A program made the position numbers and the translations under genes. This document shows, piece after piece, positions 8,408 to 16,762 of a DNA stretch of 64,000 bases. The stretch is from Palsa-504 sp963790065 (GTDB lineage: Bacteria > Actinomycetota > Actinomycetes > Streptosporangiales > Streptosporangiaceae): NCBI GenBank assembly GCA_963790065.1, contig CAWBNK010000001.1, forward strand, positions 372,001-436,000. The letters run 5' to 3'. Within the stretch, counting starts at the first letter, position 1. Each line of letters begins with the position of its first letter. Under the pieces are notes generated by a model. It did not search any database and had not been told where the DNA came from. It was given only the letters and a program-made list of their open reading frames with translations.

Positions 8408-9915
8408 GATGTCGAGCTCCCTTCGCCCTGCATCGGCGCCGTGATCCCGTCCGCGAAGTAACGGGGCAGGAACTTGGAGGTGATGACCATCAGGATCACC
8501 CCGACGACCAGCGAACCGGCGCCAATCAGGAAGATACCGCCGATCCCGTGGAAGCTGGAGTAGCTGCTCGCGGCCGGCCAGTAGGACTTGATCGACAGGA
8601 CGAACGCGCCGAGCAGGGTCAGCCCGCCCACCAGCGGCAGGATGCCCTTGACCAGCAGCGCGCGCACACTGGTCAGCAGGTCGCGGCGGAAGAACCAGAC
8701 GCAGGCGAACCCGGTGAGCCCGTAGTAGAAGGCGATCAGCAGCCCGACCGAGGCCGCCGAGTCGGCCAGCACGTTCTTGGAGACGGCGGTCAGCAGCACG
8801 AAGAACAGTGCGGAGATGGCGCCCATGGCCAGCGTGGCGATGGTGGGGGTGCGGTAACGGGGGTGCATCCGGCCGAACCAGCCCGGCAGCGCGCGGTGCG
8901 CGGACATGGCCAGCGCGGCGCGGGCGGTCGGCATGATGGTGGTCTGGGCCGAAGCGGCGGTGGAGGTCAGCACGCACAGCACGAGCAGCTTGCCCGGCGT
9001 GCTGCCCAGCACCGAGGAGGCCATCGCGCCGAGCACATCGGTACTGTGCGAGGCCAGGAACGCAGGCCCGGCGTAAGCCAGGGAAGCGGCGCTGATCACG
9101 GCGAAGATCGCGACCAGCATCACCGTGGCCATGACCGCGGCCCGGCCGGGGGTGCGGGCGGAGTCCTTGGTCTCCTCGTTCACGCTCAGCGCGCAGTCCC
9201 AGCCCCAGTAGATGAACACGGCCAGCAGGAACGAGTTCGACAGGCTGCCGAACGAGCCGGTCCACGGGTTCAGCCAGCCAGCCGACGGGTGCGCGGCCCC
9301 TGGCAGTGCGTGCCCGGTCGCCGCCTTGACCAGCGCGACTACCGCGAAGACGGTCAGCGCGCCCACCTCGATGATCAGCAGCACCTGCTGCAACCGGGCC
9401 GACACCTCGATGCCCCGGTAGCACACCCAGGTGAGCAGGGCAATGAACGCGACGCCCACGGCCGTGACCCAGAAGGCACCGGCCGCGCCCGCGCCCACCA
9501 GTTCCAGGAAGTAGCGCCCGGCGATCTGGGACAGGCTGGCCATCACGATGATGTCGGCCGCGATGATGCCCCAGCCGCCCATCCATCCGGTCCGCGGGCC
9601 GAAGGCCCGTGCCGTCCAGGTGAAGGTGGTGCCGCAGTCCGGGTCGGCCTTGTTCAGCTCGCGGAACGCGTAGGCGATGCACAGCATCGGCAGGAACGAC
9701 ACGATGAGGGTCCCCGGGCTGTGTACGCCGACGACGGCCACGATGAGGCCGAGCGTGGCCGCCATGCTGTAGGCCGGCGCGGTTGAGGAAACCGCGATCA
9801 CCACGCTGGACATCAGCCCGAGCGCGCCGGGCCGCAGGCCCTTGTCCTGCGCAGCCGGAGCCGAAACCGAGGCCGCAGCGAGCGCAACGGGTTCTGCCAT
9901 AGCAGCTGTGGTCAT
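8404..9915 (-). CDS. APC-superfamily amino acid permease
   Basis: 503 residues with about 12 membrane segments. The N-terminal helix carries VVIAVSSTAPAYSMAATLG, the unwound-helix region typical of APC amino acid/polyamine permeases, and WIYWGWD-like and NEETKDSARTPG segments also match. The start region MTTAAMAEP offers two close ATGs. It is coupled to the downstream TetR gene by ATGA. The likely role is uptake of an amino acid or amine, repressed by its own TetR protein. Confidence 0.85.
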   Translation of the reverse strand: MTTAAMAEPVALAAASVSAPAAQDKGLRPGALGLMSSVVIAVSSTAPAYSMAATLGLIVAVVGVHSPGTLIVSFLPMLCIAYAFRELNKADPDCGTTFTWTARAFGPRTGWMGGWGIIAADIIVMASLSQIAGRYFLELVGAGAAGAFWVTAVGVAFIALLTWVCYRGIEVSARLQQVLLIIEVGALTVFAVVALVKAATGHALPGAAHPSAGWLNPWTGSFGSLSNSFLLAVFIYWGWDCALSVNEETKDSARTPGRAAVMATVMLVAIFAVISAASLAYAGPAFLASHSTDVLGAMASSVLGSTPGKLLVLCVLTSTAASAQTTIMPTARAALAMSAHRALPGWFGRMHPRYRTPTIATLAMGAISALFFVLLTAVSKNVLADSAASVGLLIAFYYGLTGFACVWFFRRDLLTSVRALLVKGILPLVGGLTLLGAFVLSIKSYWPAASSYSSFHGIGGIFLIGAGSLVVGVILMVITSKFLPRYFADGITAPMQGEGSSTS

Positions 9916-9965
9916 GAGAGGTACCGCCTTCCGCCCGGCGCGGGGTGCTGGGCTATGGCAGTACT

Positions 9966-10003
9966 GTATCGCAATACCATATCTCTGTACAGGTTTGAGA
10001 TAC
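9966..10003 (-). promoter_or_regulatory. Permease/TetR promoter region with two inverted repeats
   Basis: In an AT-rich stretch upstream of the permease, GTAT-CGCA-ATAC (9966-9977) is followed by TATCTC (9980-9985) and its inverse GAGATA (9997-10002). Both are plausible TetR half-site pairs, given that the only regulator in the operon is TetR-type. No clean -35/-10 pair was identified. Confidence 0.4.
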
Positions 10004-10032
10004 GAAAACTTTCTGGGCGGTCGTTTCCCTGG

Positions 10033-10566
10033 TCAGCCCCCCGATGGTGCGGGGCTGATCTCGACCGGGATCGCCTGGCTCAGCGTCTGCCCGACCGGGG
10101 AGGTGGCGGCCACCCGCCGGTGCAGTTCGGCCACGGCGGCCTCGTCGGCATCGGTGTCCAGGTGGACGGCCACCCGGATGGCCGAGAACCCGGCGTGCCC
10201 GTCAGCCAGGCCGAGGAAGGCGTGCAGGTCGAGGTCGCCGTCGAGGTCGATGCGGAGGTCGCGGACCGTGATGCCCGCCGCGGAGGCGTTCGCCGCGTAA
10301 CCGACCGCGAGGCAGTTGCCCAGGGCGCCGAGAAGCTGCTCGACCGGGTTGGGCGCGCTGTCCGAGCCGCCCATGCCCCTGGGCTCGTCCGAGGCGATCG
10401 GCGCGAAGCTGCGGACCGCGGCCTCGCTGCGGAAGGCCCCGGTCCACCGGACCTGGGCGGACCAGGTGGTCGCGGCGGCCGACGGCCGCTCCTTGATCTT
10501 GCCGATCAGCGCGCCCACGGCGCCCAGGTCGACCTGGTTGAGCTGACCATCAGCGGTCGTCGTCAT
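10033..10566 (-). CDS. OsmC-family protein
   Basis: 177 residues with the OsmC core: TWSAQVRWTGAFRSEA strands, then SAPNPVEQLLGALGNC with one conserved cysteine (about Cys85), GITVRDLRIDLDGDLD and the HLDTDADEAAVAELHRR helix. Classical OsmC/Ohr peroxidases use two cysteines. Only one is present here, so this belongs to the single-Cys OsmC subgroup, whose thiol chemistry is less clear. It probably acts in organic peroxide or thiol stress in the cytoplasm. It lies just upstream of a nitroreductase of the mycothiol system on the same strand, but the spacing suggests separate promoters. Confidence 0.85.
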   Translation of the reverse strand: MTTTADGQLNQVDLGAVGALIGKIKERPSAAATTWSAQVRWTGAFRSEAAVRSFAPIASDEPRGMGGSDSAPNPVEQLLGALGNCLAVGYAANASAAGITVRDLRIDLDGDLDLHAFLGLADGHAGFSAIRVAVHLDTDADEAAVAELHRRVAATSPVGQTLSQAIPVEISPAPSGG

Positions 10567-10580
10567 GCCGGCTCCTCACA

Positions 10581-10598
10581 ATCGATATTTCTCATCGA
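10581..10598 (-). promoter_or_regulatory. ATCGAT paired motif upstream of the OsmC gene
   Basis: ATCGAT occurs at 10581-10586 and 10593-10598, separated by ATTTCT. It lies 15 bp before the OsmC start in the AT-rich promoter region, so it may be an operator. No regulator is adjacent. Confidence 0.3.
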
Positions 10599-10689
10599 TA
10601 AAGTAGGATATAGCTGCCTGACTGCTTCGTCCAGGATGTCACGGGTAACCGGCGCAGGCAGCAGGCGGGAGCCAGGAGGCAGCGCGGGT

Positions 10690-11322
10690 TTACTCGAACG
10701 AGGGCTTGCGGTCCCTGCTCCGCTTGAGCTCGAAGAAGCCGTCCGCCGCGGCCACCAGAGCCAGACCGTCCCAGAGCTGCCCGGCCGCCTCGCCGCGCGG
10801 CGCAGGCGTGATCACCGGGCCGAACAGGGCGTGACCACGGATGCGGAGGACGGGGGTGCCCACGTCCAGGCCGACCTCATCGAACGCCTCGTGGTGCGAG
10901 TCCTTGATCAGCTGGTCGAATTCGGTGCTCTCGGCGGCCTCGGCCAGCGAAGCGGGCAGCCCGACCTCGGCCAGGGCCTCCGGGATCGTCGCAGGATCCT
11001 CGCGGCGGCCCTGGTTGTGGAACCGCGTGCCGATCGCCGTGTACAGCGGGCCGAGGATGCCGGGGCCGCTGTGCTGGGCCGCCGCGGCGCAGACCCGTAC
11101 CGGTCCCCAGGCGCGGCTCATCCGCTCCAGGTAGTCCTCGCTCAGGCCCTGCCCCTCATGCTGGACGAGGTTGAGGTAGGCCAGCGACATGATCCGCCAG
11201 TCGGCCTTCACCGGCCGGACCTGCTCTACTTCCAGGATCCAGCGGGAGGTGATCCAGGCCCAGGGGCACAGCGGATCGAACCAGAATTGCACGTCTTCTG
11301 TGCGTTGCGTGTCAGCTGTCAC
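10690..11322 (-). CDS. DsbA-fold mycothiol-dependent nitroreductase family (Rv2466c-like), CPWA active site
   Basis: 210 residues that match Rv2466c along the length as I recall it: FWFDPLCPW-WITSRWILEV at the start, RAWGPVRV, PLYTAIG-R-HNQG, DVGTPVLR-RG-A-FGP, PRGEAAG-LWDG and a FFELKR tail. This family reduces nitro compounds and disulfides using mycothiol, so it indicates a mycothiol producer. The usual CPWC is CPWA here (Cys19, Ala22): the resolving cysteine is missing, and turnover would have to rely on mycothiol alone. The ATG choice is supported by family length. It is apparently monocistronic. Confidence 0.85.
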   Translation of the reverse strand: MTADTQRTEDVQFWFDPLCPWAWITSRWILEVEQVRPVKADWRIMSLAYLNLVQHEGQGLSEDYLERMSRAWGPVRVCAAAAQHSGPGILGPLYTAIGTRFHNQGRREDPATIPEALAEVGLPASLAEAAESTEFDQLIKDSHHEAFDEVGLDVGTPVLRIRGHALFGPVITPAPRGEAAGQLWDGLALVAAADGFFELKRSRDRKPSFE

Positions 11323-11350
11323 GCCCGCGGCAACAGCCTCTCGCGGCGGA

Positions 11351-12085
11351 CTATTCCGACCAGCGGCTGACGGTCAGCCGGGAGACTCCGGCGGTCGCGT
11401 CGATGTCGAACCGGGACGCGGCACTGGCCCAGCCCGGAGGAGTGAGCACCGTCCCGCCGGCCACCCCGGTGAGGCTCTGGCCGTCGACCATGACGAACGA
11501 GGCCCCGCCGCCCACGGTCACCTGGGCCGGCACGCCGCCGGGCAGGCTGACGAGCAGCTGGCTCTCACCGCCCGCCAGTCGCAGGGCGGTGGTACCGGTG
11601 GGCCTGGGCAGCGTGACGTCCAGGATGTCCGAGCCCGCGGTCACCGTGATCTCCCCGGCCCGCCCGCCCCGCAAGTCGGCGGCCGTCCGCTGCGTGCCGC
11701 CCGCCAGGTCCAGGTTCCACACGACGGCGGAATTGAGCACCACCCGCACCGCGTAACCGCCTCCCTTCGGGGCAGGCCCGCTGGGGCTGGTGCCGTCCAG
11801 CGAGAGCACCACGGGTCCGGAACCTGACAGCACCGGCCTGACCGGGGCGTAATCCGGCGTGGAGACGCGCAGCAGCGTGCCGCCGAGCTTGGCTACCCCG
11901 ATGGTCAGCACCGGGGTCCCGCTGGTGACCTCGAGCGTGGCGCTGGTCCGCCCGGCCGCGGCCATCGACGCCACATGACCCGGGCCTGACCGGGTAAGGG
12001 CCGCCGCGGTGCCGCCGGCCGCCGCCGCCAGCACGAGGGCGGCGACCACGAGGGCGCCATGACCGCGGCCGAACAAGCCGGACAT
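11351..12085 (-). CDS. Secreted or membrane-anchored beta-rich protein of unknown function
   Basis: 244 residues. A single hydrophobic N-terminal segment (GALVVAALVLAAAAGGTAAAL, about 10-30) acts as signal or anchor. The rest is a Gly/Thr/Val-rich repetitive beta sequence (TVTAGSDILDVTLPRPTG, QVTVGGGASFVMVDGQSL), reminiscent of DUF4097-type adhesin-like beta helices. No catalytic motif is present. It probably faces the cell exterior. It sits between the nitroreductase and a peptidase on the same strand, with 28 bp on both sides, so cotranscription is possible. Confidence 0.6.
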   Translation of the reverse strand: MSGLFGRGHGALVVAALVLAAAAGGTAAALTRSGPGHVASMAAAGRTSATLEVTSGTPVLTIGVAKLGGTLLRVSTPDYAPVRPVLSGSGPVVLSLDGTSPSGPAPKGGGYAVRVVLNSAVVWNLDLAGGTQRTAADLRGGRAGEITVTAGSDILDVTLPRPTGTTALRLAGGESQLLVSLPGGVPAQVTVGGGASFVMVDGQSLTGVAGGTVLTPPGWASAASRFDIDATAGVSRLTVSRWSE

Positions 12086-12112
12086 ATTCCCAGCCTAGAG
12101 CGCGCGGCCCGA

Positions 12113-13405
12113 TCAGGCGTTGCCGCGGCACATACCGATCAGGCGGCTCAGCACGGCTCCGGCGCTCACCCGCAGGCCGTCATGCTGGTATTCGCTGGTC
12201 ACCCAGGGCCGCAGCCCGCGGATCGCGGCCGCCGTCCGCATCGACAGCTCGCGGTTAACGTACATGTCGTCGTAGTAGACGGCCGCGGCCACCGGTACCT
12301 CGTTGGCCGCCAGCCGCGACGGGTCGTACAGCGGCGGCCAGTCGTCCCGTTCGGCCAGCAGCTCGGCGGCCGCGCGCAGCGGCCGCAGCGCCGGGTCCGC
12401 GTCAACCATCCACGGATAGATCATCTCGCCGGTGAACAGCAGGGGAGCGGTCCCCGGCTCGGCCTCCAGGGCCGGCCGGGGATCGAACTCACCGAACTCG
12501 GTCCTGATCCGCTGCGCGGACCACCGGGTCGCGAACCCCTGGGCGTAGCACCCCTCCTGCAGCAAGGCATACAGCGGCGCGGCGGCGAAGCTGAGCACCG
12601 CCTGCGCCGCGTACCGGAACGCGTCAGACAGCTCGTCGCCCGCAAACGGGTCCTCGAGCAGGTAGTGCAGCGTGTCGCTGCCGGTGCTCTGGCCGAGCAT
12701 GATGCCCAGCGACTGGAACGCCTGCACCGAAAGCGGCGCGCCGTCCGGCAGCCACACCTCGTGCTCCGCCAGGTGCTGGGCCACCAGCTGGGCCTGCCGC
12801 ACGTCGTCCGGGTAACGCTCGTAGTGCGCCGCGACCTTGGCCGCTACCGCCGGATAGGTGCGCCGGTAGACGTCGTCGGCGGTCACGGTCAGGCCGGGCA
12901 GCCCGCCGGTGATGAACGCCTCGCGCAGACCGTGCGGGGCGAACGACAGGTAGCTGACCGCGCAGAAGCCGCCGTAGCTCTGCCCCAGTACGCTCCACGG
13001 TGCCCCGCCGGTCAGGTCGCGCCTGATCAGCTCGGCGTCGAGCATGATGCTGTCCGCCCGGAAGTGAGCCAGGTAGTCGGCCTGGGCCCGAGCCGAGCCC
13101 AGGCCCGCGAGGGTCTGCCGCGTGGCCGGGGTGGACCGGCCGGTGCCCCGCTGGTCGAGCAGCAGCACCCGGTAGTCGTCCAGCGCCCGGCCGAGCCAGG
13201 AATCCCGGGCCGCCGGCCGCGGCGCTCCGTGCCCGGGGCCGCCCTGCAGGAACAGCAGCCAGGGCAGGTCCGCGTCCTGCTGGCCCGCGGCCACCACCTC
13301 GCGGGCGAAGACCTCGATCTGCTCTCCGTCCGACCGGTCATGATCCAGCGGAACGGCGAAGACGTGATCGGTCAGCACGCTGCCTGGCTGTCGGTAGGTA
13401 CTCAC
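12113..13405 (-). CDS. Alpha/beta-hydrolase, proline iminopeptidase-like (S33)
   Basis: 430 residues. The oxyanion strand LFLQGGPGHG (about 52-61), DQRGTGRS (84-91) and the nucleophile elbow GQSYGG (Ser143) are the family hallmarks of S33 prolyl aminopeptidases. A long helical cap follows, then PLLFTGEMIYPWMVDADPAL with the likely acid residue and a C-terminal HDGLRV histidine. It probably releases N-terminal proline or similar residues from peptides in the cytoplasm. The length matches actinobacterial homologues of about 420-430 residues. Confidence 0.85.
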   Translation of the reverse strand: MSTYRQPGSVLTDHVFAVPLDHDRSDGEQIEVFAREVVAAGQQDADLPWLLFLQGGPGHGAPRPAARDSWLGRALDDYRVLLLDQRGTGRSTPATRQTLAGLGSARAQADYLAHFRADSIMLDAELIRRDLTGGAPWSVLGQSYGGFCAVSYLSFAPHGLREAFITGGLPGLTVTADDVYRRTYPAVAAKVAAHYERYPDDVRQAQLVAQHLAEHEVWLPDGAPLSVQAFQSLGIMLGQSTGSDTLHYLLEDPFAGDELSDAFRYAAQAVLSFAAAPLYALLQEGCYAQGFATRWSAQRIRTEFGEFDPRPALEAEPGTAPLLFTGEMIYPWMVDADPALRPLRAAAELLAERDDWPPLYDPSRLAANEVPVAAAVYYDDMYVNRELSMRTAAAIRGLRPWVTSEYQHDGLRVSAGAVLSRLIGMCRGNA

Positions 13406-13475
13406 GAGGCCGACGTTACCGTGCTAGTCGCGGGGGACCCATCCCCCCGGACGCCTCTTGGGTAAGGTCGGCGGC

Positions 13476-14897
13476 ATGGCAGGCGGCATCAGGACGATCA
13501 GCGTGGCCGAGCGGCGCGCCCGGCTGGCCGTCCGGCACCATCTGGCGCCGGGGGAGCGGGCCGGGGCCGTAACCGCGGCGGTCGACGGCATCATCGCGCT
13601 GCACGGCACCGATCCGGCGTCGGTGTACCTGTCCGCCCGGGCTCGCACCGGCTCTGTCGACAAAGCGGCAATCGAGCACGCCCTGTACGAGGAGCGCTCG
13701 CTGGTGCGGATGCTCGGCATGCGCCGGACGGTGTTCGTGGTGCCCGCTGCGCTCACGCCGGTCGTCCAGGCGGCCTGCACCGACCAGATCGCCGAGCGGC
13801 TGCGCCGCCAGCTCACCCAGATGGTGGCGGAAGCGGGCATCGCCCCGGACGCCGCGACCTGGCTCAAGGAGGTGGGCGAGGGCACGGTCCTGGTCCTGGC
13901 CGCGCGCGGCTCGGCGACCGGCGCTGAGCTGGCCAGGGACGAACCGCGGCTGCGCACGCCGATCGTCGCCGCGGCGGACAACCCGTACGGCGGCGCGGTG
14001 AACCTGACCAACCGGCTGCTCACGCTGCTGTCCGCCGAGGGGCTGATCGTGCGCGGCCGCCCGCGCGGCGGATGGACATCCATGCAGTTCACCTGGTCCG
14101 CATCGCCGGAACGAGCGGACCTGACGGCCGCCGCCGCCCGGTCCGAGCTGGCCCGGCGGTGGCTGGCCGCATTCGGCCCGGCCCCCCTGTCCGACCTGCA
14201 GTGGTGGACCGGCTGGACGGCCGGCCAGGTCCGGCAGGCCGTGAGCTCGCTGGACCTCACCGAGGTGGACCTCGGCGGGGCGCCCGGGGTGGTGCTGGCC
14301 GGCGATGAGGACCCGGCCGCCGCCCCGGCCGAGCCGTGGGCGGCGCTGCTGCCCGCCCTGGACCCGACCCCGATGGGCTGGCGCGAACGATCCTGGTACG
14401 TGGGCGAGCACGCGGCGGCGCTGTTCGACCGGTCCGGGAACATCGGCCCGACGGCCTGGTGGGACGGCCGGATCGTGGGCGGCTGGGCGCAGCGCCCGGA
14501 CGGCGAGATCGCCGTCCGGCTGCTCGAGGACGCAGGCGCCGAAGCCGCGGCGGCGCTGGCCGCCGAGGCTCAGCGGCTCGGCGAGTGGATCGGCTCCGGC
14601 AGCACGGTCACGCCCCGCTTCCGGACCCCGCTGGAACGCGAGCTCGCCGGTTCCGGGATAACCGCGGACTTAGCACGAGTTCGCGCGGCCAGACATAAAT
14701 CCCGTGGGGAGGGAACCATACCGGCATGCTTATTTTCATCATCTGGATCTGCATCATCGGACTGGTCGTGGGCGCTATCGCCCGCCTGCTGCTGCCCGGC
14801 CGGGACAACCTCGGGATCTTCGGCACCATCGTGCTCGGCATCGTCGGCTCCTTCATCGGCGGGTTCCTGGAGAACCTGGTCGAGCACCACACGATGA
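13476..14897 (+). CDS. Winged-helix DNA-binding protein (AlkZ/HTH_42-like), 3' end overruns the next gene
   Basis: From the ATG at 13476 (a TTG lies at 13458) the first 395 or so residues match the HTH_42/YcaQ-AlkZ family: ISVAERRARLAVRHHL, IIALHGTDPASVYLSARAR, RMLGMRRTVFVVP, then the winged-helix wing region and GPTAWWDGRIVGGWAQRPDG. AlkZ relatives are DNA glycosylases for cross-links, but the catalytic residues were not confirmed. The family normally stops near PRFRTPLERELA (about 14645). Here the frame continues about 80 codons with low-complexity Ser/Ala-rich sequence into the GlsB gene, so a lost stop or an indel is likely. Confidence 0.75.
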   Translation: MAGGIRTISVAERRARLAVRHHLAPGERAGAVTAAVDGIIALHGTDPASVYLSARARTGSVDKAAIEHALYEERSLVRMLGMRRTVFVVPAALTPVVQAACTDQIAERLRRQLTQMVAEAGIAPDAATWLKEVGEGTVLVLAARGSATGAELARDEPRLRTPIVAAADNPYGGAVNLTNRLLTLLSAEGLIVRGRPRGGWTSMQFTWSASPERADLTAAAARSELARRWLAAFGPAPLSDLQWWTGWTAGQVRQAVSSLDLTEVDLGGAPGVVLAGDEDPAAAPAEPWAALLPALDPTPMGWRERSWYVGEHAAALFDRSGNIGPTAWWDGRIVGGWAQRPDGEIAVRLLEDAGAEAAAALAAEAQRLGEWIGSGSTVTPRFRTPLERELAGSGITADLARVRAARHKSRGEGTIPACLFSSSGSASSDWSWALSPACCCPAGTTSGSSAPSCSASSAPSSAGSWRTWSSTTR

Positions 14898-15010
14898 GCG
14901 TGCACAGCTTCCACCCGGTCGGCCTCATCGGGTCGGTCATCGGCGCCTTCGTCCTGCTGCTCCTGCTCCGCCTCACCGGGATGGAGGGCGGCCGGCGCCG
15001 CCGCTACTGA
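14726..15010 (+). CDS. GlsB/YeaQ/YmgE-family stress membrane protein
   Basis: 94 residues with three hydrophobic segments and the family glycines: IWICIIGLVVGAIARLLLPG, LGIFGTIVLGIVGSFIGGFL and PVGLIGSVIGAFVLLLLL. The C-terminus is basic. It is a small, transglycosylase-associated-type integral membrane protein of general stress regulons, with no known enzymatic activity. GGGGAGGGA lies upstream. It overlaps the extended 3' end of the winged-helix gene in another frame and meets the convergent metG by 7 bp. Confidence 0.85.
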   Translation: MLIFIIWICIIGLVVGAIARLLLPGRDNLGIFGTIVLGIVGSFIGGFLENLVEHHTMSVHSFHPVGLIGSVIGAFVLLLLLRLTGMEGGRRRRY

Positions 15011-16562
15011 CCGCCCTGACGCGCCTGCTTCACGGGCGACAGCCGCCGGAACACCGGGGTGGCCGGGGCAAGCCGGCCACCCTGCGGCGTGCACTGGCGG
15101 CTTATGCGCTCGGCCGCGTCCGGCAGGAACGGCTGCAGGTCGCGGCCGAGCTCCAGGCACGCATCGAACAAGATGCCGAGCACGGCATCCAGCCGCTGGC
15201 CGGCCCCGGCGTCGCCGTCGCGCTCCGCCCGGGCCAGCTCCCAGGGCCGGGCCCGGTTGACGAAGCGGTTGCCCTCATCTGCGATGGCCCAGACCGCCGC
15301 CGTGGCCCGGCGGAAGTCGAACTCCGCCAGCGCGGCGCCGATCAGCCCGTCCGCTTGCCGGATGGCCGCGGCGAGGTTCTCCCCGCCCGGCGGCGCGGGC
15401 CCTTCGACGCAGACGCCGGGGACACGGCCGTCACGGTACCGGCCGATCATGGCGATCACCCGGTTGACCAGGTTGCCCAGGCCGTTGGCCAGCTCGTCGT
15501 CGGCGCGGGCGATCAGCCGCTCGACGGTGAAGTCCGCGTCGCCCACCCGCGGCACCTCACGCAGCAGCCACCAGCGCACCGCGTCGGCGCCGTACTCGGC
15601 GGCCAGCGCGGCCGGGTCGGACCCGGCCGGTCCCGATGACTTGCTGATCTTCCGGCCGCCCGCGGTCAGGTAGTCGTGCACGAAGAGGTCCGACGGCAGC
15701 GGCTGCCCTGACGACAGCAGCACGGCGGGCCAGTAGACGGCGTGAAACCGCAGCACGCCCTTGCCGAGCAGGTGGATGCGGCGGCTGCCCGCGTTCCCGG
15801 CCCACCACCGGCGGTAGGCGTCGCCTTCGGTGCCGTAGCCGAGCGCCGTGACGTAGTTGCAGAGCGCGTCGAACCACACGTAGATCACCTGGCCGGGGTC
15901 GCCGGGGACCGGGATGCCCCAGCCGCCTGCCCGTTCGGCTGGCCGTGACACCGAGAAATCCTCGAGCCCCTGGTCGATGAACGCCAGCACCTCATGACGG
16001 CGCCCGGCGGGCTCGATCCGCAGCTGGCCAGCGGTAATCGCCTCGCGCAGCGGCCCGGCGTACCGGGACAGCCGGAAGAACCAGTTCTCCTCGGCGACCG
16101 GCTGCGGCTCGGTGCCGTGCTCGGGGCAGCATCCGCCGCGCAGTTCGGCGCGCGTGTAGAACTGCTCGCAGCCGGTGCAGTACAGGCCCTCGTACCGCTT
16201 GCTGTACAGGTCCCCGGCCGCGGCGCACGCCCGCCAGACCCGCTCCACGCCCGGGCGGTGCCGGCCGTCGCGGCTGGTCCTGATGATGTCGTCGACGGTT
16301 AGCGACAGGGCCGGCCCAGCGCCAGGAACGCCTCCGCGTTGCGGTCGACGAACTCCTGCACGTCGGCCCCGGCCGCCTGGGCGGCGAGCACGTTCTTCAG
16401 CGAGTTGTCATCGGTGCCGCTCTGGAAGCGGACGTCGTCCCCGCGTTGCCGGCGGAACCGGGCCAGCACGTCGGCCTGGACGAGTTCCAGGGCGAACCCG
16501 ATGTGCGGGCGCGCGTTGACGTAGGGAATCGTGGTGGTGATGTAGGTATGCGGCGTGGTCAT
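15004..16562 (-). pseudogene. metG: Methionyl-tRNA synthetase, single-base frameshift
   Basis: Reading leftward from the ATG at 16562, the first 83 residues contain YVNARPHIG (the HIGH-like site) and QSGTDDNSLKN. The frame then dies at a TAA near 16299. The next frame resumes with SLTVDDIIRTS and runs to 15004, with the zinc-knuckle cysteines (CTGCEQFY, then CCPEH), YVWFDALCNYVTALG, the KMSKS loop as KISKSSG, and the anticodon-binding domain. Total length 1559 nt is one base short of a 519-codon gene. The break is at about 16302-16318 in GGGCCGGCCC. MetRS is essential, so either another copy exists or this is an assembly error. Confidence 0.85.
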
Positions 16563-16607
16563 CGCAGCCTCCTCGGGTCAAGGGGGCTCCGACCGCCGTA
16601 AACACAT

Positions 16608-16630
16608 CGAGGCCCCGTAGCAGGGCCTCG
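16608..16630 (-). terminator. Terminator-like hairpin in the metG leader
   Basis: On the metG strand CGAGGCCC pairs perfectly with GGGCCTCG across a 7-base loop, followed by ATGTGTTT. It lies 46 bp before the metG ATG and 21 bp after the stop of the small upstream reading frame, where an attenuator would be expected. Confidence 0.6.
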
Positions 16631-16651
16631 GAAATGGAACGTCCGGACGCG

Positions 16652-16711
16652 TCAGCGGCCCCGCGCGCGGGGCATCATGACCTTCTGTCCGTAGTCGTTC
16701 ACGTCATCCAT
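16652..16711 (-). CDS. Putative 19-residue Met-containing leader peptide upstream of metG
   Basis: ATG at 16711 encodes MDDVNDYGQKVMMPRARGR and a TGA. Two adjacent Met codons sit at residues 12-13, just before the 16-bp palindrome GCCCCGCGCGCGGGGC (16658-16673), with a terminator-like hairpin downstream. This order (leader frame, regulatory codons, alternative hairpin, terminator, biosynthetic or aminoacylation gene) resembles ribosome-mediated attenuation. The ribosome-binding site is weak and no promoter is obvious, so expression is not proven. Confidence 0.4.
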   Translation of the reverse strand: MDDVNDYGQKVMMPRARGR

Positions 16712-16762
16712 GATACCGGACCCGCCCGGACGGCGTCGCGGCCGCGCGGATAGGTTGAGCCG

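Noticed and set aside
7736..9682. Single 648-residue open frame on the minus strand across permease and TetR
   Set aside because: Only the part from 8407 to 7736 matches a family (TetR). The upstream part is an out-of-frame shadow of the permease gene, which is clear in its own frame and ends with the ATGA overlap.
13458..13476. TTG at 13458 as start of the winged-helix gene
   Set aside because: The ATG at 13476 matches the usual family start, and the extra six residues add nothing recognisable.
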